The position numbers and the translations under genes were made by a program. The notes beneath the pieces are model-generated. The model was not told the DNA's origin. It worked only from the letters and a program-made list of their open reading frames with translations, and ran no database searches. Shown here in pieces: positions 18,945 to 30,062 of a DNA stretch of 64,000 nt (position 1 is the first letter of the stretch; the number at the start of each line of letters is the position of its first letter). The stretch is from Brucellaceae bacterium. Lineage in GTDB: Bacteria > Pseudomonadota > Alphaproteobacteria > Rhizobiales > Rhizobiaceae. The DNA is taken from NCBI GenBank assembly GCA_020637775.1, contig JACKJV010000006.1, positions 124,001 to 188,000 of the forward strand. The letters are read 5' to 3'.

Positions 18945-21602
18945 ATGAGTGGCGTAAACGAGATCCGGTCGGCTTTTCTCGACTTCTTTGCCAGAAACGG
19001 ACATGAGGCAGTTGCTTCCAGCCCGCTTGTGCCCCGCAACGATCCGACATTGATGTTCACCAATGCGGGCATGGTGCAGTTCAAGAATGTCTTCACCGGA
19101 CTTGAAAAGCGCGACTACAACCGCGCCGCGACATCGCAGAAATGCGTGCGTGCGGGAGGCAAGCACAATGACCTCGACAATGTCGGCTATACCGCCCGCC
19201 ATCACACGTTCTTCGAAATGCTCGGCAACTTCTCGTTCGGCGACTATTTCAAGGAAGAGGCCATCCGCCTTGCCTGGGAGCTGATCACCAGGGAATTCGG
19301 CCTTGCCCGGGACCGGCTGCTTGTCACGGTCTACCATACCGATGACGAGGCAGCAGATCACTGGAAGAAGATTGCCGGTCTTTCCGACGACAGGATCATC
19401 CGCATCGCGACCTCGGACAATTTCTGGGCAATGGGCGACACCGGTCCGTGCGGCCCCTGTTCGGAGATCTTCTTCGACCATGGCGACAAGATTCCCGGTG
19501 GCCCGCCCGGAAGTCCCGACGAGGATGGCGACCGGTTCATCGAGATCTGGAACCTTGTCTTCATGCAGTATGAGCAGGTGACGAAGGAGGAGCGGGTGGA
19601 GCTGCCGCGTCCTTCCATCGACACGGGCATGGGCCTTGAGCGGATTGCCGCTGTGCTGCAAGGCGAGCATGACAATTACGACATCGATCTCTTCAAGGCC
19701 CTGATCCGCGCTTCGGAAGAGGCGACCGGCGTGGAGGCGGAAGGCAAGTTCCGCGCGAGCCACCGGGTGATTGCCGATCACCTGCGCGCTTCCAGCTTCC
19801 TGATTGCCGACGGCGTGCTGCCCTCCAACGAGGGGCGTGGGTATGTGCTGCGCCGCATCATGCGCAGGGCCATGCGTCATGCGCAATTGCTCGGTGCGCA
19901 GGAGCCGCTGATGTGGCGTCTTGTTCCCGCGCTGCTGCGCGAGATGGGGCAGGCCTACCCGGAACTTGTCCGTGGCAAGGACCTGATCACGGAAACGCTG
20001 CGCCTGGAGGAAAGCCGTTTCCGCAAGACTCTGGCGCGCGGCCTATCGCTTCTGGAAGAGGCGACCGGCGATATCGAGGCCGGCGGCGAACTCGATGGCG
20101 AAACGGCATTCAAGCTTTATGACACCTACGGTTTTCCGCTTGACCTGACGCAGGACGCGCTTCGCCAGCGCGGCATCGGTGTCGATACGGATGCCTTCAA
20201 GTCCGCCATGGACCGCCAGAAGGCCGAGGCGCGCGCCAATTGGGCCGGTTCCGGCGAGGCCCGGACCGAAACCGTCTGGTTCGAGCTGCGTGAAAAGTTC
20301 GGCGCGACCGAATTCCTCGGTTATGAAACGGAAAGCGCGGAAGGCGTCATCCTTGCGCTGGTGCAGGACGGCAAGGCCGTTGAGCGGGCAGGCGAGGGCG
20401 AGAATGTCTCGGTCGTCGTGAACCAGACGCCGTTCTATGGCGAATCCGGTGGCCAGATGGGCGATACCGGCGTGATTGCCGGCGAAGGGTTCGTTGTTCG
20501 CGTCACCGACACCCAGAAAAAGGCTGAAGGTCTGTTCGTCCACAGCGGAACCGTGAGCGAGGGTGTCGTAAAGACCGGCGAAGAGGCAGAACTGATCGTC
20601 GATGCGTCGCGGCGGACACGCTTGCGGGCAAATCATTCCGCGACGCATTTGGTCCATGAGGCATTGCGCGAGGTTCTGGGCACGCATGTTGCGCAGAAAG
20701 GCTCTCTCGTCGCGCCCGACCGGCTGCGATTCGACTTTTCCCACCCCAAGCCGATTTCGGATCAGGAACTCAAGCGCATCGAGGATATTGCCAACGAGAT
20801 CGTGGTGCAGAATGCTCCGGTCACAACCCGGCTGATGGCGGTTGACGATGCCATTGCGGCCGGCGCGATGGCGCTGTTCGGGGAGAAATACGGCGACGAG
20901 GTGCGCGTGGTTTCCATGGGAACGGGACTGCATGGCGAAAAGGCGGGCAAGCCCTATTCGGTGGAACTGTGCGGGGGTACCCATGTCCGTGCCACGGGCG
21001 ATATCGGTCTTGTCCGCGTGGTCGGGGAAAACGCGGTCGCCTCCGGTGTCCGGCGCATCGAGGCCCTGACCGGGGAGGACGCGCGGCGCTATCTCGACGA
21101 GCAGGACCGGCGGGTGCGTGACATGGCGGCTGCGCTGAAGGTCGCGCCGGCGGATGCCGTTGCGCGTTTGGAGCAGGTTCTGGATGAACGCAAGAAGCTG
21201 GAACGTGAATTGGCCGAGGCCAAGCGCAAGCTGGCGCTTGGCGGAGGCGGGTCCGCGGATGGCGGCGGCGCGGAAGACATCGCCGGCGTGAAATTCATGG
21301 GCCGGGTTGTGGAAGGCGTTTCGCCGCGCGACCTGAAGCCACTGGCCGATGAAGGCAAGCAGGCGCTTGGCTCCGGCGTGGTCGTCTTTGTCGGCAAGGG
21401 CGATGACGGAAAAGCCAGCGTCGTGGTCGCCGTGACCGCCGACATGACCGACCGTTTCTCGGCGGTCGAACTTGTCCGCATCGCCTCTGAAGCATTGGGT
21501 GGAAAAGGCGGCGGCGGGCGTCCGGACATGGCGCAGGCCGGTGGTCCCGACGCTTCAAGGGCGGATGCGGCCATTGCAGCCGTGCGGTCTGCGCTGGGGT
21601 GA
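18945..21602 (+). CDS. alaS: Alanyl-tRNA synthetase
   Basis: An 885-residue class II synthetase that charges tRNA-Ala. Order of domains: catalytic core (1-250), tRNA-recognition region, editing domain with the zinc motif HSATHL ... CGGTH (about 560-690), then a coiled-coil and C-Ala domain. The ATG at 18945 gives the conserved [15 protein letters not shown] start. The recA-alaS order is common across the Hyphomicrobiales. A strong terminator follows. Confidence 0.98.
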   Translation: MSGVNEIRSAFLDFFARNGHEAVASSPLVPRNDPTLMFTNAGMVQFKNVFTGLEKRDYNRAATSQKCVRAGGKHNDLDNVGYTARHHTFFEMLGNFSFGDYFKEEAIRLAWELITREFGLARDRLLVTVYHTDDEAADHWKKIAGLSDDRIIRIATSDNFWAMGDTGPCGPCSEIFFDHGDKIPGGPPGSPDEDGDRFIEIWNLVFMQYEQVTKEERVELPRPSIDTGMGLERIAAVLQGEHDNYDIDLFKALIRASEEATGVEAEGKFRASHRVIADHLRASSFLIADGVLPSNEGRGYVLRRIMRRAMRHAQLLGAQEPLMWRLVPALLREMGQAYPELVRGKDLITETLRLEESRFRKTLARGLSLLEEATGDIEAGGELDGETAFKLYDTYGFPLDLTQDALRQRGIGVDTDAFKSAMDRQKAEARANWAGSGEARTETVWFELREKFGATEFLGYETESAEGVILALVQDGKAVERAGEGENVSVVVNQTPFYGESGGQMGDTGVIAGEGFVVRVTDTQKKAEGLFVHSGTVSEGVVKTGEEAELIVDASRRTRLRANHSATHLVHEALREVLGTHVAQKGSLVAPDRLRFDFSHPKPISDQELKRIEDIANEIVVQNAPVTTRLMAVDDAIAAGAMALFGEKYGDEVRVVSMGTGLHGEKAGKPYSVELCGGTHVRATGDIGLVRVVGENAVASGVRRIEALTGEDARRYLDEQDRRVRDMAAALKVAPADAVARLEQVLDERKKLERELAEAKRKLALGGGGSADGGGAEDIAGVKFMGRVVEGVSPRDLKPLADEGKQALGSGVVVFVGKGDDGKASVVVAVTADMTDRFSAVELVRIASEALGGKGGGGRPDMAQAGGPDASRADAAIAAVRSALG

Positions 21603-21654
21603 TGCGTTCGCCGGGACGCATGTTCGTTCCCGGTTCCATGCAAGGAAAACGAAG

Positions 21655-21688
21655 GGGCGTTGCCGGTTCGGACAACGCCCTTTTTCTT
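21655..21688 (+). terminator. alaS terminator
   Basis: GGGCGTTG (21655-21662) and CAACGCCC (21673-21680) with a ten-base loop, followed by TTTTTCTTT. Confidence 0.9.
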
Positions 21689-22172
21689 TGGCCGCAGGGC
21701 GTGGTCAGAAAGATGCCGGCGCATTGCCGGCCGGTCGGGATGACCTGGCCGGCGGCCCGCCTTGCGATCGGTCAGACATGCAACGACCATCTGGTGGCGC
21801 GCCGCTTCCTTGCCGTCCAGCGTATCGGTTCAACCGTTTTCGTATTGGGAAGAGCCCCAAAAAGGGCGCGCTGCCGAAGACCGGGGGCGGTGGCAACGGC
21901 AGCGCTTCACGACGTGGCCGGATGTGTGCGGTGACCGCGTCGCGCAGTTCGCAATTAACAATGAAACGCTAATAAATTCCAGTGCTATCTCACTGAAATG
22001 TGAAAAACGTCTCACTTTTTTCAGCCTGATTTTATCGGGCCGGTTGGGGCGTGCCGGCGGGCAATGCGTGCGGCCCGACAGCGCGTCCGTCATCGTTGCC
22101 GGATGCGCAGAGCATTGGTTTCGTTCGACGAAAAATGGCCCGGAATCGCGGGTTGCGAGACTGTTTTCGCGG
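21689..22172. other. 484-base intergenic region between convergent alaS and icd
   Basis: No credible gene: the open frames crossing this stretch lack ribosome sites, end in the icd terminator and have no recognisable protein. Around 21950-22035 the sequence is markedly AT-rich, with an inverted repeat CAGTG/CACTG (21980-21984 and 21991-21995) and a GTGA...TCAC pair before TTTTTT (to about 22021). That patch could be the end of a small transcript, but nothing proves one. Confidence 0.4.
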
Positions 22173-22206
22173 AAAAAACAAAACCGGCGCCTTGGGGCGC
22201 CGGTTT
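22173..22206 (-). terminator. icd terminator
   Basis: A perfect 11-base stem: AAACCGGCGCC (22181-22191) and GGCGCCGGTTT (22196-22206), four-base loop. On the minus strand TTTTG and a run of six T (22173-22178) follow. Confidence 0.9.
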
Positions 22207-22233
22207 GCTCATTCAGCCAGGAAGGCTAGCGTT

Positions 22234-23445
22234 TCAGCCCATGGCCTTTTGCAGGTTCTCGTCGATCTTGTCGAGGAAGCCCGTCGTCGACAGCCAGGGC
22301 TGATCGGGTCCGATGAGAAGCGCCAGATCCTTGGTCATGAAGCCCGATTCGACGGTGTTCACGCAGACCTTCTCAAGCGTGTCGGCGAAACGTGCCAGTT
22401 CGGCATTGTCATCCAGCTTGGCGCGATGGGCCAGACCACGCGTCCAGGCGAAAATGGAGGCGATCGAGTTGGTCGAGGTCTCTTCGCCCTTCTGGTGCTG
22501 GCGGTAATGGCGGGTCACGGTGCCGTGCGCGGCCTCGGCCTCGACGGTCTTGCCATCCGGCGTCATCAGCACGGACGTCATCAGGCCGAGCGAGCCGAAG
22601 CCCTGTGCCACCGTGTCGGATTGCACATCGCCGTCATAGTTCTTGCAGGCCCAGACATAGCCGCCCGACCACTTCAGTGAAGCCGCCACCATGTCGTCGA
22701 TCAGGCGGTGTTCGTACCAGATCTTGGCTTCCTTGAACTTCTCGACGAACTCGGCTTCGTAAATCTCCTGGAAGATGTCCTTGAAGCGGCCGTCATAGGC
22801 TTTGAGGATCGTGTTCTTGGTGGAGAGATAGCAGGGCACCTTGCGCTGCAGGGCGTAGTTCATCGAGGCGCGGGCGAAGTCGCGGATCGAATCGTCAAGG
22901 TTGTACATCGCCATGGCGACGCCCGAACCCGGCGCCTGGAAGACCTCGTGCTCGATCTCGGTGCCATCGTCGCCGACAAACTTGATCGTCAGCCTGCCCT
23001 TGCCGGGGAAGCGGAAGTCGGTGGCGCGGTACTGGTCTCCGAAGGCGTGACGGCCGACGATGATCGGCTGCGTCCAGCCGGGCACCAGGCGCGGCACGTT
23101 CTTGCAGATGATCGGCTCGCGAAAGATGACGCCACCCAGGATGTTGCGGATGGTGCCGTTCGGCGAGCGGTACATGCGCTTCAGGCCGAATTCCTCGACG
23201 CGGGCCTCGTCCGGGGTGATGGTGGCGCATTTCACGCCGACGCCATGCTCCTTGATTGCATTGGCGGCGTCCACGGTGATCTGGTCGTCGGTCTCGTCAC
23301 GCTTCTCGATCCCGAGATCATAGTATTTCAGGTCGATGTCGAGATAGGGGTGGATCAGCTTGTCCTTGATGAACTGCCAGATGATCCGGGTCATCTCGTC
23401 GCCGTCGAGTTCGACAACCGGGTTGGCCACCTTGATCTTCGCCAT
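22234..23445 (-). CDS. icd: NADP-dependent isocitrate dehydrogenase
   Basis: A 403-residue homodimeric NADP+-type isocitrate dehydrogenase that makes 2-oxoglutarate and NADPH in the citric acid cycle. The sequence is of the eukaryotic-like class common in rhizobia, with [14 protein letters not shown], the [15 protein letters not shown] region and the SIFAW motif. The ATG at 23445 is preceded by GAGGAA at five bases; the longer open frame to 23904 is antisense to the hydrolase. The gene ends at a strong terminator. Confidence 0.97.
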   Translation of the reverse strand: MAKIKVANPVVELDGDEMTRIIWQFIKDKLIHPYLDIDLKYYDLGIEKRDETDDQITVDAANAIKEHGVGVKCATITPDEARVEEFGLKRMYRSPNGTIRNILGGVIFREPIICKNVPRLVPGWTQPIIVGRHAFGDQYRATDFRFPGKGRLTIKFVGDDGTEIEHEVFQAPGSGVAMAMYNLDDSIRDFARASMNYALQRKVPCYLSTKNTILKAYDGRFKDIFQEIYEAEFVEKFKEAKIWYEHRLIDDMVAASLKWSGGYVWACKNYDGDVQSDTVAQGFGSLGLMTSVLMTPDGKTVEAEAAHGTVTRHYRQHQKGEETSTNSIASIFAWTRGLAHRAKLDDNAELARFADTLEKVCVNTVESGFMTKDLALLIGPDQPWLSTTGFLDKIDENLQKAMG

Positions 23446-23601
23446 GTTATTTCCTCGTATTGGAGATGCGGCAGCGCGCCGCTGTGCTGACGGGTCGGAT
23501 TTTGACGCCCCTATAGCACCGGCTTCCGCCAAGGCAAAGTCATGCTCTTGGTGCATATGTGCAAAACAGGCTCGTGCCGCCAAAACGGGAGAAAAAACGA
23601 G

Positions 23602-24501
23602 ATGAGCATCCGGTTTTCGAAGGCAGATCTGCCCGCCGGCACTTTCCACTATGCCGAGGCCGGGCAGGCGGACAAGCCGCTTTTGCTCTGCCTGCACGGT
23701 TTTCCGGAATCCTGGCTTGCCCACGAGGCCATCATGCCGCTGCTGGCCGGTGCGTTCCACGTCGTCGCACCGGACCAGCGTGGCTTCAACCGCTCGCCCA
23801 AGCCGCGCGGTGTCGAGGCTTACCAGACGCGCCACCTGGTGGCCGACATGTTCGCGTTTGCCGACAGGTTGTCGCCGGATGAACCATTTCATCTGCTGGG
23901 GCATGACTGGGGTTCAGCGGTTGCCTATGCGATGGCCTTTGCGAAGCCAGCGCGCATTGCCCGGCTGACCGTGGCCAATGGCGTGCATCCGTGGTGTTTC
24001 CAGAACGCCATCGTCAACGATCCGGGCCAGCGGGCGGCCAGCCAGTACATGAACCGGCTGAGGGCCAGCGATGCGGCAAGCCTGCTTTCGGCCAACGATT
24101 TCGAAAAGCTCATGAACATGATGGCCGGTTTCTCCGCCACGGACTGGCTCGGCGACGACCTGCGCGAAGCCTACAAGGCGCAATGGCGGCAAACCGGCGC
24201 GGTGGAGGCGATGCTCAACTGGTACCGCGCATCGCCCGTTGTCGTGCCCGACCTGGAGGCTGACAAGGTGGAAGCCCCGCTGCTGGCGATGCCGGAGGAT
24301 GCGCTGCGGGTCGGGATGCCGCATCTCATTCTCTGGGGCGAGGATGACATCGCGCTGACGCAAGCCTGCCTGAGCGGGCTTGAACGCTTCGCGGCCGATC
24401 TGACCATCCGGCGCATCGGCGGGGCGAGTCACTGGATCCTGCACGAGCAGCCGGAACGCGTGGCCGCGGAAATCATCGCGTTTGCGGCGGGGCGGGCCTG
24501 A
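23602..24501 (+). CDS. Alpha/beta hydrolase, epoxide-hydrolase-like
   Basis: A 299-residue alpha/beta hydrolase. The oxyanion motif LHGFPESW is at residues 31-38, the nucleophile elbow GHDWGS places an aspartate (Asp102) at the nucleophile position, typical for epoxide hydrolases and haloalkane dehalogenases, and a late histidine is in [10 protein letters not shown] (His277). The acid is probably in LWGEDDIAL. Substrate unknown. Divergent from icd, with the start chosen at the ATG that begins the conserved N-terminus. Confidence 0.8.
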   Translation: MSIRFSKADLPAGTFHYAEAGQADKPLLLCLHGFPESWLAHEAIMPLLAGAFHVVAPDQRGFNRSPKPRGVEAYQTRHLVADMFAFADRLSPDEPFHLLGHDWGSAVAYAMAFAKPARIARLTVANGVHPWCFQNAIVNDPGQRAASQYMNRLRASDAASLLSANDFEKLMNMMAGFSATDWLGDDLREAYKAQWRQTGAVEAMLNWYRASPVVVPDLEADKVEAPLLAMPEDALRVGMPHLILWGEDDIALTQACLSGLERFAADLTIRRIGGASHWILHEQPERVAAEIIAFAAGRA

Positions 24502-24541
24502 AGGCTTTGACCGGGAAGCGGTTTCGGGCTAACGCCACGCC

Positions 24542-25336
24542 ATGGCTGGAACAGACAAACATCAGAACCTCATAGCGGACGGCCCTGCCGTCGTGCTGGT
24601 GGAGCCGCAACTGGGTGAGAATATCGGCATGGTCGCGCGGGCCATGGCGAATTTCGGGCTTGCCGAACTCAGGCTGGTCAACCCGCGCGACGGCTGGCCT
24701 TCCGAAAAGGCGCGGGCGGCGGCCAGCAAGGCCGATCACGTCATCGACGGTGTTCTGGTCTTCGATACCCTGGCCGAGGCGATCGGCGACATGGAATTCG
24801 TCTTCGCGACAACAGCGCGCCTGCGCGACGGGTTCAAGACGGTTCGCGGGCCGGTGGAGGCCTGCCGCATGCTGCGCCCGCGCCATGTGGCCGGTCAGCG
24901 CACGGCCATACTCTTCGGGCGCGAACGTTTCGGCCTGTCGAACGAGGAGGTGAGCCTGGCGGACGAAATCGTCACCTTTCCGGTCAATCCGGCCTTTGCG
25001 TCGCTGAACATTGCGCAAGCCGTGCTGCTGATGAGCTATGAGTGGATGAAAAGCGGGCTCGAAAGCGAAACATGGACGAATTTCTCCGGTCCCCGGATGG
25101 AACCGGCGCGGCGGGGCCAGCTCGTCAGCTTCCTGACCTACCTGGAAGAAGCGCTGGACAAGCGCGGCTATTTCCGGCCGCCTGAAAAGCGGGCACGCAT
25201 GGTGGACAACCTGCGCGCCGTTTTCACCCGGCCGGGTTTCTTCGCCCCGGAGATCGATGTGCTGCGTGGCATCGTCACATCGCTTGACAAGTTCACGCCC
25301 GACCGCAAGCGTGGCGACGGGCCGCCGGAAGGCTGA
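24542..25336 (+). CDS. trmJ: TrmH-family tRNA/rRNA methyltransferase (TrmJ group)
   Basis: A 264-residue SPOUT methyltransferase. The AdoMet-binding knot motifs are visible: N-terminal [20 protein letters not shown], then [14 protein letters not shown] and [15 protein letters not shown]. It matches the TrmJ group, which 2'-O-methylates position 32 of tRNAs. It lies directly upstream of murI on the same strand (26-base gap), a conserved neighbour pair in rhizobia. Confidence 0.88.
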   Translation: MAGTDKHQNLIADGPAVVLVEPQLGENIGMVARAMANFGLAELRLVNPRDGWPSEKARAAASKADHVIDGVLVFDTLAEAIGDMEFVFATTARLRDGFKTVRGPVEACRMLRPRHVAGQRTAILFGRERFGLSNEEVSLADEIVTFPVNPAFASLNIAQAVLLMSYEWMKSGLESETWTNFSGPRMEPARRGQLVSFLTYLEEALDKRGYFRPPEKRARMVDNLRAVFTRPGFFAPEIDVLRGIVTSLDKFTPDRKRGDGPPEG

Positions 25337-25362
25337 GCGCGGCAAGAGGCCTTTGGGGCGGC

Positions 25363-26160
25363 ATGAACGGAACGATCCTCTTCTTCGACAGCGGCATTGG
25401 CGGGCTCTCGGTCGTGAAAGAGGCCCGGATACTGCTTCCCGACCATCGCTATGTTTACGTGGCCGATGACGCAGCCTTCCCCTATGGCGGGTGGGAGGAG
25501 GCGGCGCTGAAGGCGCGCCTGACCGCGCTGTTCGGTGAATTGCTGGCGCGTTTTGCGCCCGATGTCGCCGTCATCGCCTGCAATACGGCCTCGACACTGG
25601 CGATTGACCATCTGCGCATCGTCTATCCGGACCAGGCCTTTGTCGGTACTGTGCCGGCCATCAAGCCGGCGGCGGAGCGCACCGCCAGCGGGCTCGTGTC
25701 GGTTCTCGCCACACCGGGCACGGTGAAGCGGCAATATACCCGCGACCTGATCGCCAAATGGGCATCGAAATGCCATGTCCGCCTGGTCGGCTCGCAGGTG
25801 CTGGCGGAGCTGGCCGAGACCTACATGCGAAGGGGCTTCGTGAATGAGGATGCGGTGCGAACCGAGATCGCGCCATGCTTCATCGACCAGGACGGGCGGC
25901 GCACCGATATCGTGGTTCTGGCCTGCACGCATTACCCGTTTCTCGTCAACCGGATGCGCAAGACCGCGCCCTGGCCGGTGGACTGGATCGACCCTTCGGA
26001 GGCCATCGCACGGCGCGCGCTCGCCGTCTGGGAAGCGCAGGGGGCGGGTGAACGCGCGGGACGGTCGGGCCTGGCGGACATGGCCCATTTCACCTCCGGC
26101 AATCCCGATCCGGCGCTTGCGCGCCTCATGCGCGGATTCGGGTTCTACGCCGTCACTTGA
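25363..26160 (+). CDS. murI: Glutamate racemase
   Basis: A 265-residue racemase that makes D-glutamate for peptidoglycan. The two catalytic cysteines are visible: Cys73 in IACNTAS and Cys188 in LACTHYP, and FDSGIGG at the N-terminus holds Asp9. Probably co-transcribed with trmJ. Confidence 0.95.
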   Translation: MNGTILFFDSGIGGLSVVKEARILLPDHRYVYVADDAAFPYGGWEEAALKARLTALFGELLARFAPDVAVIACNTASTLAIDHLRIVYPDQAFVGTVPAIKPAAERTASGLVSVLATPGTVKRQYTRDLIAKWASKCHVRLVGSQVLAELAETYMRRGFVNEDAVRTEIAPCFIDQDGRRTDIVVLACTHYPFLVNRMRKTAPWPVDWIDPSEAIARRALAVWEAQGAGERAGRSGLADMAHFTSGNPDPALARLMRGFGFYAVT

Positions 26161-26273
26161 GCCGTTGCCGCGTCATGCCGCTGTAATGGAGCGCCGCTAG
26201 TGTCGCGCCATTCCCGCTCCAGCCAGGGCGGGAACGATCCAGCTATTTGCCAGACAGACACAGAGGGCCAGCC

Positions 26274-28248
26274 ATGACGATCCATTCGCATGACATCAAG
26301 ACGCCAACCGACATCCGCGAGGAATCCGAGGATATCGGCCGCAACGCGAGTGCCAACCCGACCATGGGCGATGTCATCAACGCCCGTTTCTCGCGCCGCT
26401 CCTTCCTGCGCGGCACGCTGGCTGTCAGCGCGATTGCCGCGACGGTCAGCCCGATGGCGATCATGGTGGCAGACGAAGCGCGCGCGGCATCCGCCAGCGC
26501 CTTCAACTTTCCGGAAGTGGAAGCCGGTGTCGACGAGATGCACCATGTTGCCGAAGGCTATGACGCCGACGTCCTGCTGCGCTGGGGTGACAAGGTGTTC
26601 GCCGATTCGCCGGACTTCGACCCGATGAACCAGACGGCTGCCGACCAGGCGCGCCAGTTCGGCTACAACAACGACTATGTCGGCTTCATCCCGCTGGACG
26701 GAAACCCGGATCACGGCCTGCTGGTCGTCAACCATGAATACACCAATGCGGAACTGATGTTCCCCGGCTTTGCCCGCGTCGAGAAGGACGCAGAAGGCAA
26801 GGAGAAGGTGAAGATGGGCGAGTTCACGAAGGACCTCGTCGACATCGAGATGGCGGCGCATGGCGGCACGGTCATCGAAATCCGCAAGGAAAATGGCAAG
26901 TGGCAGCCGGTGCTGGACGGCAAGATGAACCGCCGCATCACGCCGATGACGGAAATGGTGCTGAGCGGGCCTGTCGCCGGCCATGACCGCGTGAAGACCG
27001 CGGCCGATGCGACCGGAACGAGGGTGCTCGGCACGATCAACAATTGCGCCGGCGGCGTGACGCCCTGGGGCACCTACCTGATGGCGGAAGAGAACTTCCA
27101 CGGCTACTTCCTGGGCGAACTGCCGGAAGGCCACCGCGAGGCCGCCAATTACAAGCGCCTTGGCGTGCCGGCCGGCTGGTACGAGTGGGGCCGGTTCCAT
27201 GACCGCTTCGACGTGACGAAAGAGCCGAACGAGGCCAATCGCTTCGGCTGGGTTGTCGAAGTGGACGTGATGGACCCGACCTCGAAGCCGAAGAAGCGCA
27301 CGGCCATCGGGCGCGTCAAGCACGAGGGTTGCGAGACCATCATCAACAAGGACGGCCGTGTCGTGCTCTACACGGGCGACGACGAGCGCTTCGACTACGT
27401 CTACAAGTTCGTCACCGCCGGCACGTTCAACGCGGATGACCGTGCGGCCAACATGAACCTGCTCGACGAGGGCACGCTCCACGTCGCCCGCTTCAACGAT
27501 GACGGTACGCTGGACTGGATGCCGCTGACCCATGGCGAAGGCCCGCTGACGGCGGAAAACGGCTTCGACAGCCAGGCCGACGTGCTGATCGAAACACGCC
27601 GCGCCGCCGATCTCCTCGGCGCCACCAAGATGGACCGTCCCGAGGATGTCCAGCCCAATGGCAAGACCGGCAAGGTCTACGTCATGCTGACCAACAACAC
27701 CAAGCGCAAGGAAGGTGACGAGAACGCAGCCAATCCGCGCGCCAACAATGCCTTCGGCCACATCATCGAGATCACCGAGGCCGATGGCGATTTCGCGGCG
27801 ACGCGCTCGACCTGGGAGATCCTGGTCAAGTGCGGCGACCCGTCGATCGCGGAAGTCGGCGCGACCTTCTCGTCGGCCACCACGGCCAATGGCTGGTTCG
27901 GCATGCCGGACAATTGCGCCATCGATGCCGACGGCCGCCTCTGGGTCGCCACGGACGGCAATTCGGGCAAGAAAACCGGCCGCACGGACGGGTTGTGGGC
28001 GGTCGACACCGAAGGCGCGGCGCGCGGCACGTCCCGGCTGTTCTTCCGCGTGCCGGTAGGCGTGGAACTTGCGGCCCGCTGTTCTCGCCGGATGGCACCA
28101 CGGCCTTCTGCGCCGTCCAGCATCCTGGCGACGAGGGCTTGCAACCTTCGAGAATCCGGCGACGCGCTGGGCTCGATTTCGAGCTGCGCTGCCGGTCCGT
28201 CCTGCCGTCGTGGCTGTGACGAAGCAGGGCGGCGGCAAGATCGGCTGA
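26274..28248 (+). pseudogene. PhoX-family (DUF839) phosphatase, Tat-exported, frameshifted 3' end
   Basis: A PhoX-type alkaline phosphatase homologue, frame intact for about 600 residues. A twin-arginine signal (RRSFLRG, residues 41-47, then a hydrophobic run to ...DEARA) directs folded export; NNCAGGVTPWGTYLMAEEN is the conserved metal-site region. After the VPVG codons the homology moves to the next frame near 28070 (one base missing), then to a third frame near 28141-28147, ending ...VTKQGGGKIG at the TGA 28246-28248. Some codons between the two shifts also seem missing. Several neighbours show similar indels, so sequence error is likelier than decay. ATG 26274 has GAGGG upstream. Confidence 0.8.
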
Positions 28249-28312
28249 CCGACGCCTGCACGGTCCCTCTTGACTGCGGGGCCGCGCACCCTTCCATGGC
28301 GCGCGGGTCCGC

Positions 28313-29056
28313 TCAGGGCTGTACCCAGTCGAAGGCGCGGCGCAGTTCCGCCGCGCCGCCGGTCTCGAACCACTTGCCATGGGCAATGATGATGCGTTCA
28401 GGGTCGCAGTCGATCATCCAGTCGACGGCGGGGCGCAGGCGGTCGTGGTGGCCGCGGAAGGTTGCGCGCAGGTCGCGCGGGGCGCGGCCGTGCGGTGCCA
28501 TGACGCCGATCAGCCGGTACATCAGGCGGGCCAGCCAGCCGTGCAGCCGCTCCTCCTCGAAATTCTCGATCAGGTCAGCAAGGATCAGTGTGCGCGACGG
28601 GACGTGGAAGAAAACCACCTCGTTGAGTACGGAACTGCCCCGCGCGATGCGCTGGTCGATCACTTCCACCCATTCGGGCGGCGGACTGTCTGCCAGATCG
28701 TCGGTAAACGCCAACCCGGATCGTTTGCGCACGCCGGGCGATGCCCAGGTCCGGGCTGCCGGAAATCGGCTTGCCCACGGGGCGATGGAAACATGGTGGA
28801 TGAGGTTGGGGGACACGATATGGGACACCGGTCCGATGGCGGCGATCTCTTCGACCAGTCGTTCGTCGGGATACGTGGGCGAGTGAAGCCAGATGCCGCC
28901 ATCGGGCAGTCGGATCACAGTCATGCGCGTGGGAAACGGCCATGTGACGGGGATGCCATAGCCCCAATGAAGCACCGGGCCGTCGACGATCCATATGTCC
29001 TCGGCCAGAGGCTTGAGGACGTTGAGCGGCACATAGGGATCATAGTTTCCGGTCAT
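28313..29056 (-). CDS. DUF4336 protein (metallo-beta-lactamase-like)
   Basis: A 247-residue protein of the DUF4336 type, with a beta-lactamase-like fold suggested by the alternating strands and histidines in PNLIHHVS, HVPSR and IIIAHGKW. The ATG at 29056 has a GGGAGGTG ribosome site; the upstream extension to 29134 is not conserved. No biochemical role is known to me. It converges on the end of phoX and is divergent from rpsD. Confidence 0.75.
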   Translation of the reverse strand: MTGNYDPYVPLNVLKPLAEDIWIVDGPVLHWGYGIPVTWPFPTRMTVIRLPDGGIWLHSPTYPDERLVEEIAAIGPVSHIVSPNLIHHVSIAPWASRFPAARTWASPGVRKRSGLAFTDDLADSPPPEWVEVIDQRIARGSSVLNEVVFFHVPSRTLILADLIENFEEERLHGWLARLMYRLIGVMAPHGRAPRDLRATFRGHHDRLRPAVDWMIDCDPERIIIAHGKWFETGGAAELRRAFDWVQP

Positions 29057-29164
29057 GGGACACCTCCCGGGAACAAGTGTGGCAAGTGCGCCGGCATCGC
29101 GCAACCTTCGGCAGGTATCCGCAGCGCTTGACATTCCTTGCCCGCCGGACTAACCACACGCCAG

Positions 29165-29195
29165 CGCCGGGCCAAAATGCGCCCGGTGTTTTATT
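29165..29195 (+). terminator. Possible terminator just upstream of the rpsD promoter
   Basis: CGCCGGGC (29165-29172) pairs with GCCCGGTG (29181-29188), one G-T pair, and TTTTATT follows. It would stop plus-strand readthrough before the rpsD -35 box at 29194. No plus-strand gene ends nearby, so its target is unclear. Confidence 0.4.
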
Positions 29196-29287
29196 GACAT
29201 GTCCCGTGGGCCGTTGCCGCAATGCGTGCGTGGGCGGCCCTGTCAGGGAGCGAAAACGGCTCCCAGAGGAGGGCGTGTTTTTCGCCC
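29194..29287 (+). promoter_or_regulatory. rpsD promoter element and structured leader
   Basis: A perfect TTGACA (29194-29199) is the likely -35 box; no good -10 match is seen at the proper spacing. The leader then holds two hairpins: GGGAGC (29246-29251) with GCTCCC (29259-29264), and GGGCG (29271-29275) with CGCCC (29283-29287). S4 represses its own operon in other bacteria, so these could be an S4-binding leader; that is inference. Confidence 0.45.
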
Positions 29288-29328
29288 GGTGCGTGAAGCG
29301 CCAGGTGCAACATTTTGAAAGGAATGCG

Positions 29329-29948
29329 ATGAGCAAGCGCAGATCCGCCAGAAATTACAGATCGACCGCCGTATGGGCGAAAACATCTGGGGCCGCCCGA
29401 AGTCCCCGGTGAACAAGCGTGAATACGGCCCCGGCCAGCACGGCCAGCGACGCAAGGGCAAGATGTCGGACTTCGGCGTCCAGCTGCGCGCCAAGCAGAA
29501 GCTGAAGGGCCATTACGGCGACATCTCCGAGAAGCAGTTCCGCGCCGTCTATGACGAGGCCGTACGCCGCAAGGGCGACACGCCGGACAATCTGATCGGC
29601 CTGCTGGAGTCGCGTCTCGACGCCATCGTCTACCGCGCCAAGTTCGTTCCGACGATCTTCGCCGCGCGCCAGTTCGTCAACCACGGCCATGTCATGGTCA
29701 ACGGCAAGCGCACCAACATCCAGTCCTATCGCTGCCGTCCGGGCGACGTCATCGAGGTGCGGGAGAAGTCCAAGCAGCTCGCCATCGTGCTGGAGGCCAC
29801 GCAGCTGGCCGAACGTGACGTGCCGGACTATATCGAGGTCGACCACAACAAGATGGTCGCCACCTACAACCGCGTTCCCGGCCTTGCCGACGTGCCGTAT
29901 GCGGTGCAGATGGAACCGAACCTCGTCGTCGAATTCTATTCGCGCTGA
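29329..29948 (+). CDS. rpsD: 30S ribosomal protein S4, frameshift near the N-terminus
   Basis: Small-subunit protein S4, which binds 16S rRNA early in assembly. From 29373 the frame is intact and typical ([19 protein letters not shown], then the S4 RNA-binding domain [13 protein letters not shown]). The true ATG at 29329, behind AAAGGA, reads MSKR but then drifts: the expected KYKIDRR appears only if about one base is restored near 29351-29361. The span is 620 bases, one short of 207 codons. S4 is essential, so this is most simply a sequence error; the ATG at 29373 would lack the conserved first ~20 residues. Confidence 0.9.
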
Positions 29949-30062
29949 TTGACCATCAGGCCGGGATGCGTCAGCCTCGGCCTGTCACTCTCTTGTATGG
30001 AGTCTCATACCAAACGGATCCGGCAGCAACCTGATGCGCGCGGTTGCAACGGGGCCAGGGCG

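Noticed and set aside
21762..22229. 155-codon frame between alaS and icd
   Set aside because: No start signal, crosses the icd terminator and looks non-coding.
26274..28248. Genuine pseudogenisation of phoX as the preferred reading
   Set aside because: Essential neighbours in the same window show identical single-base indels, so sequencing error is simpler; kept only as a possibility.
26145..28373. 742-codon minus-strand open frame opposite phoX
   Set aside because: Antisense shadow of a conserved Tat-exported enzyme; composition typical of reversed high-GC codons.
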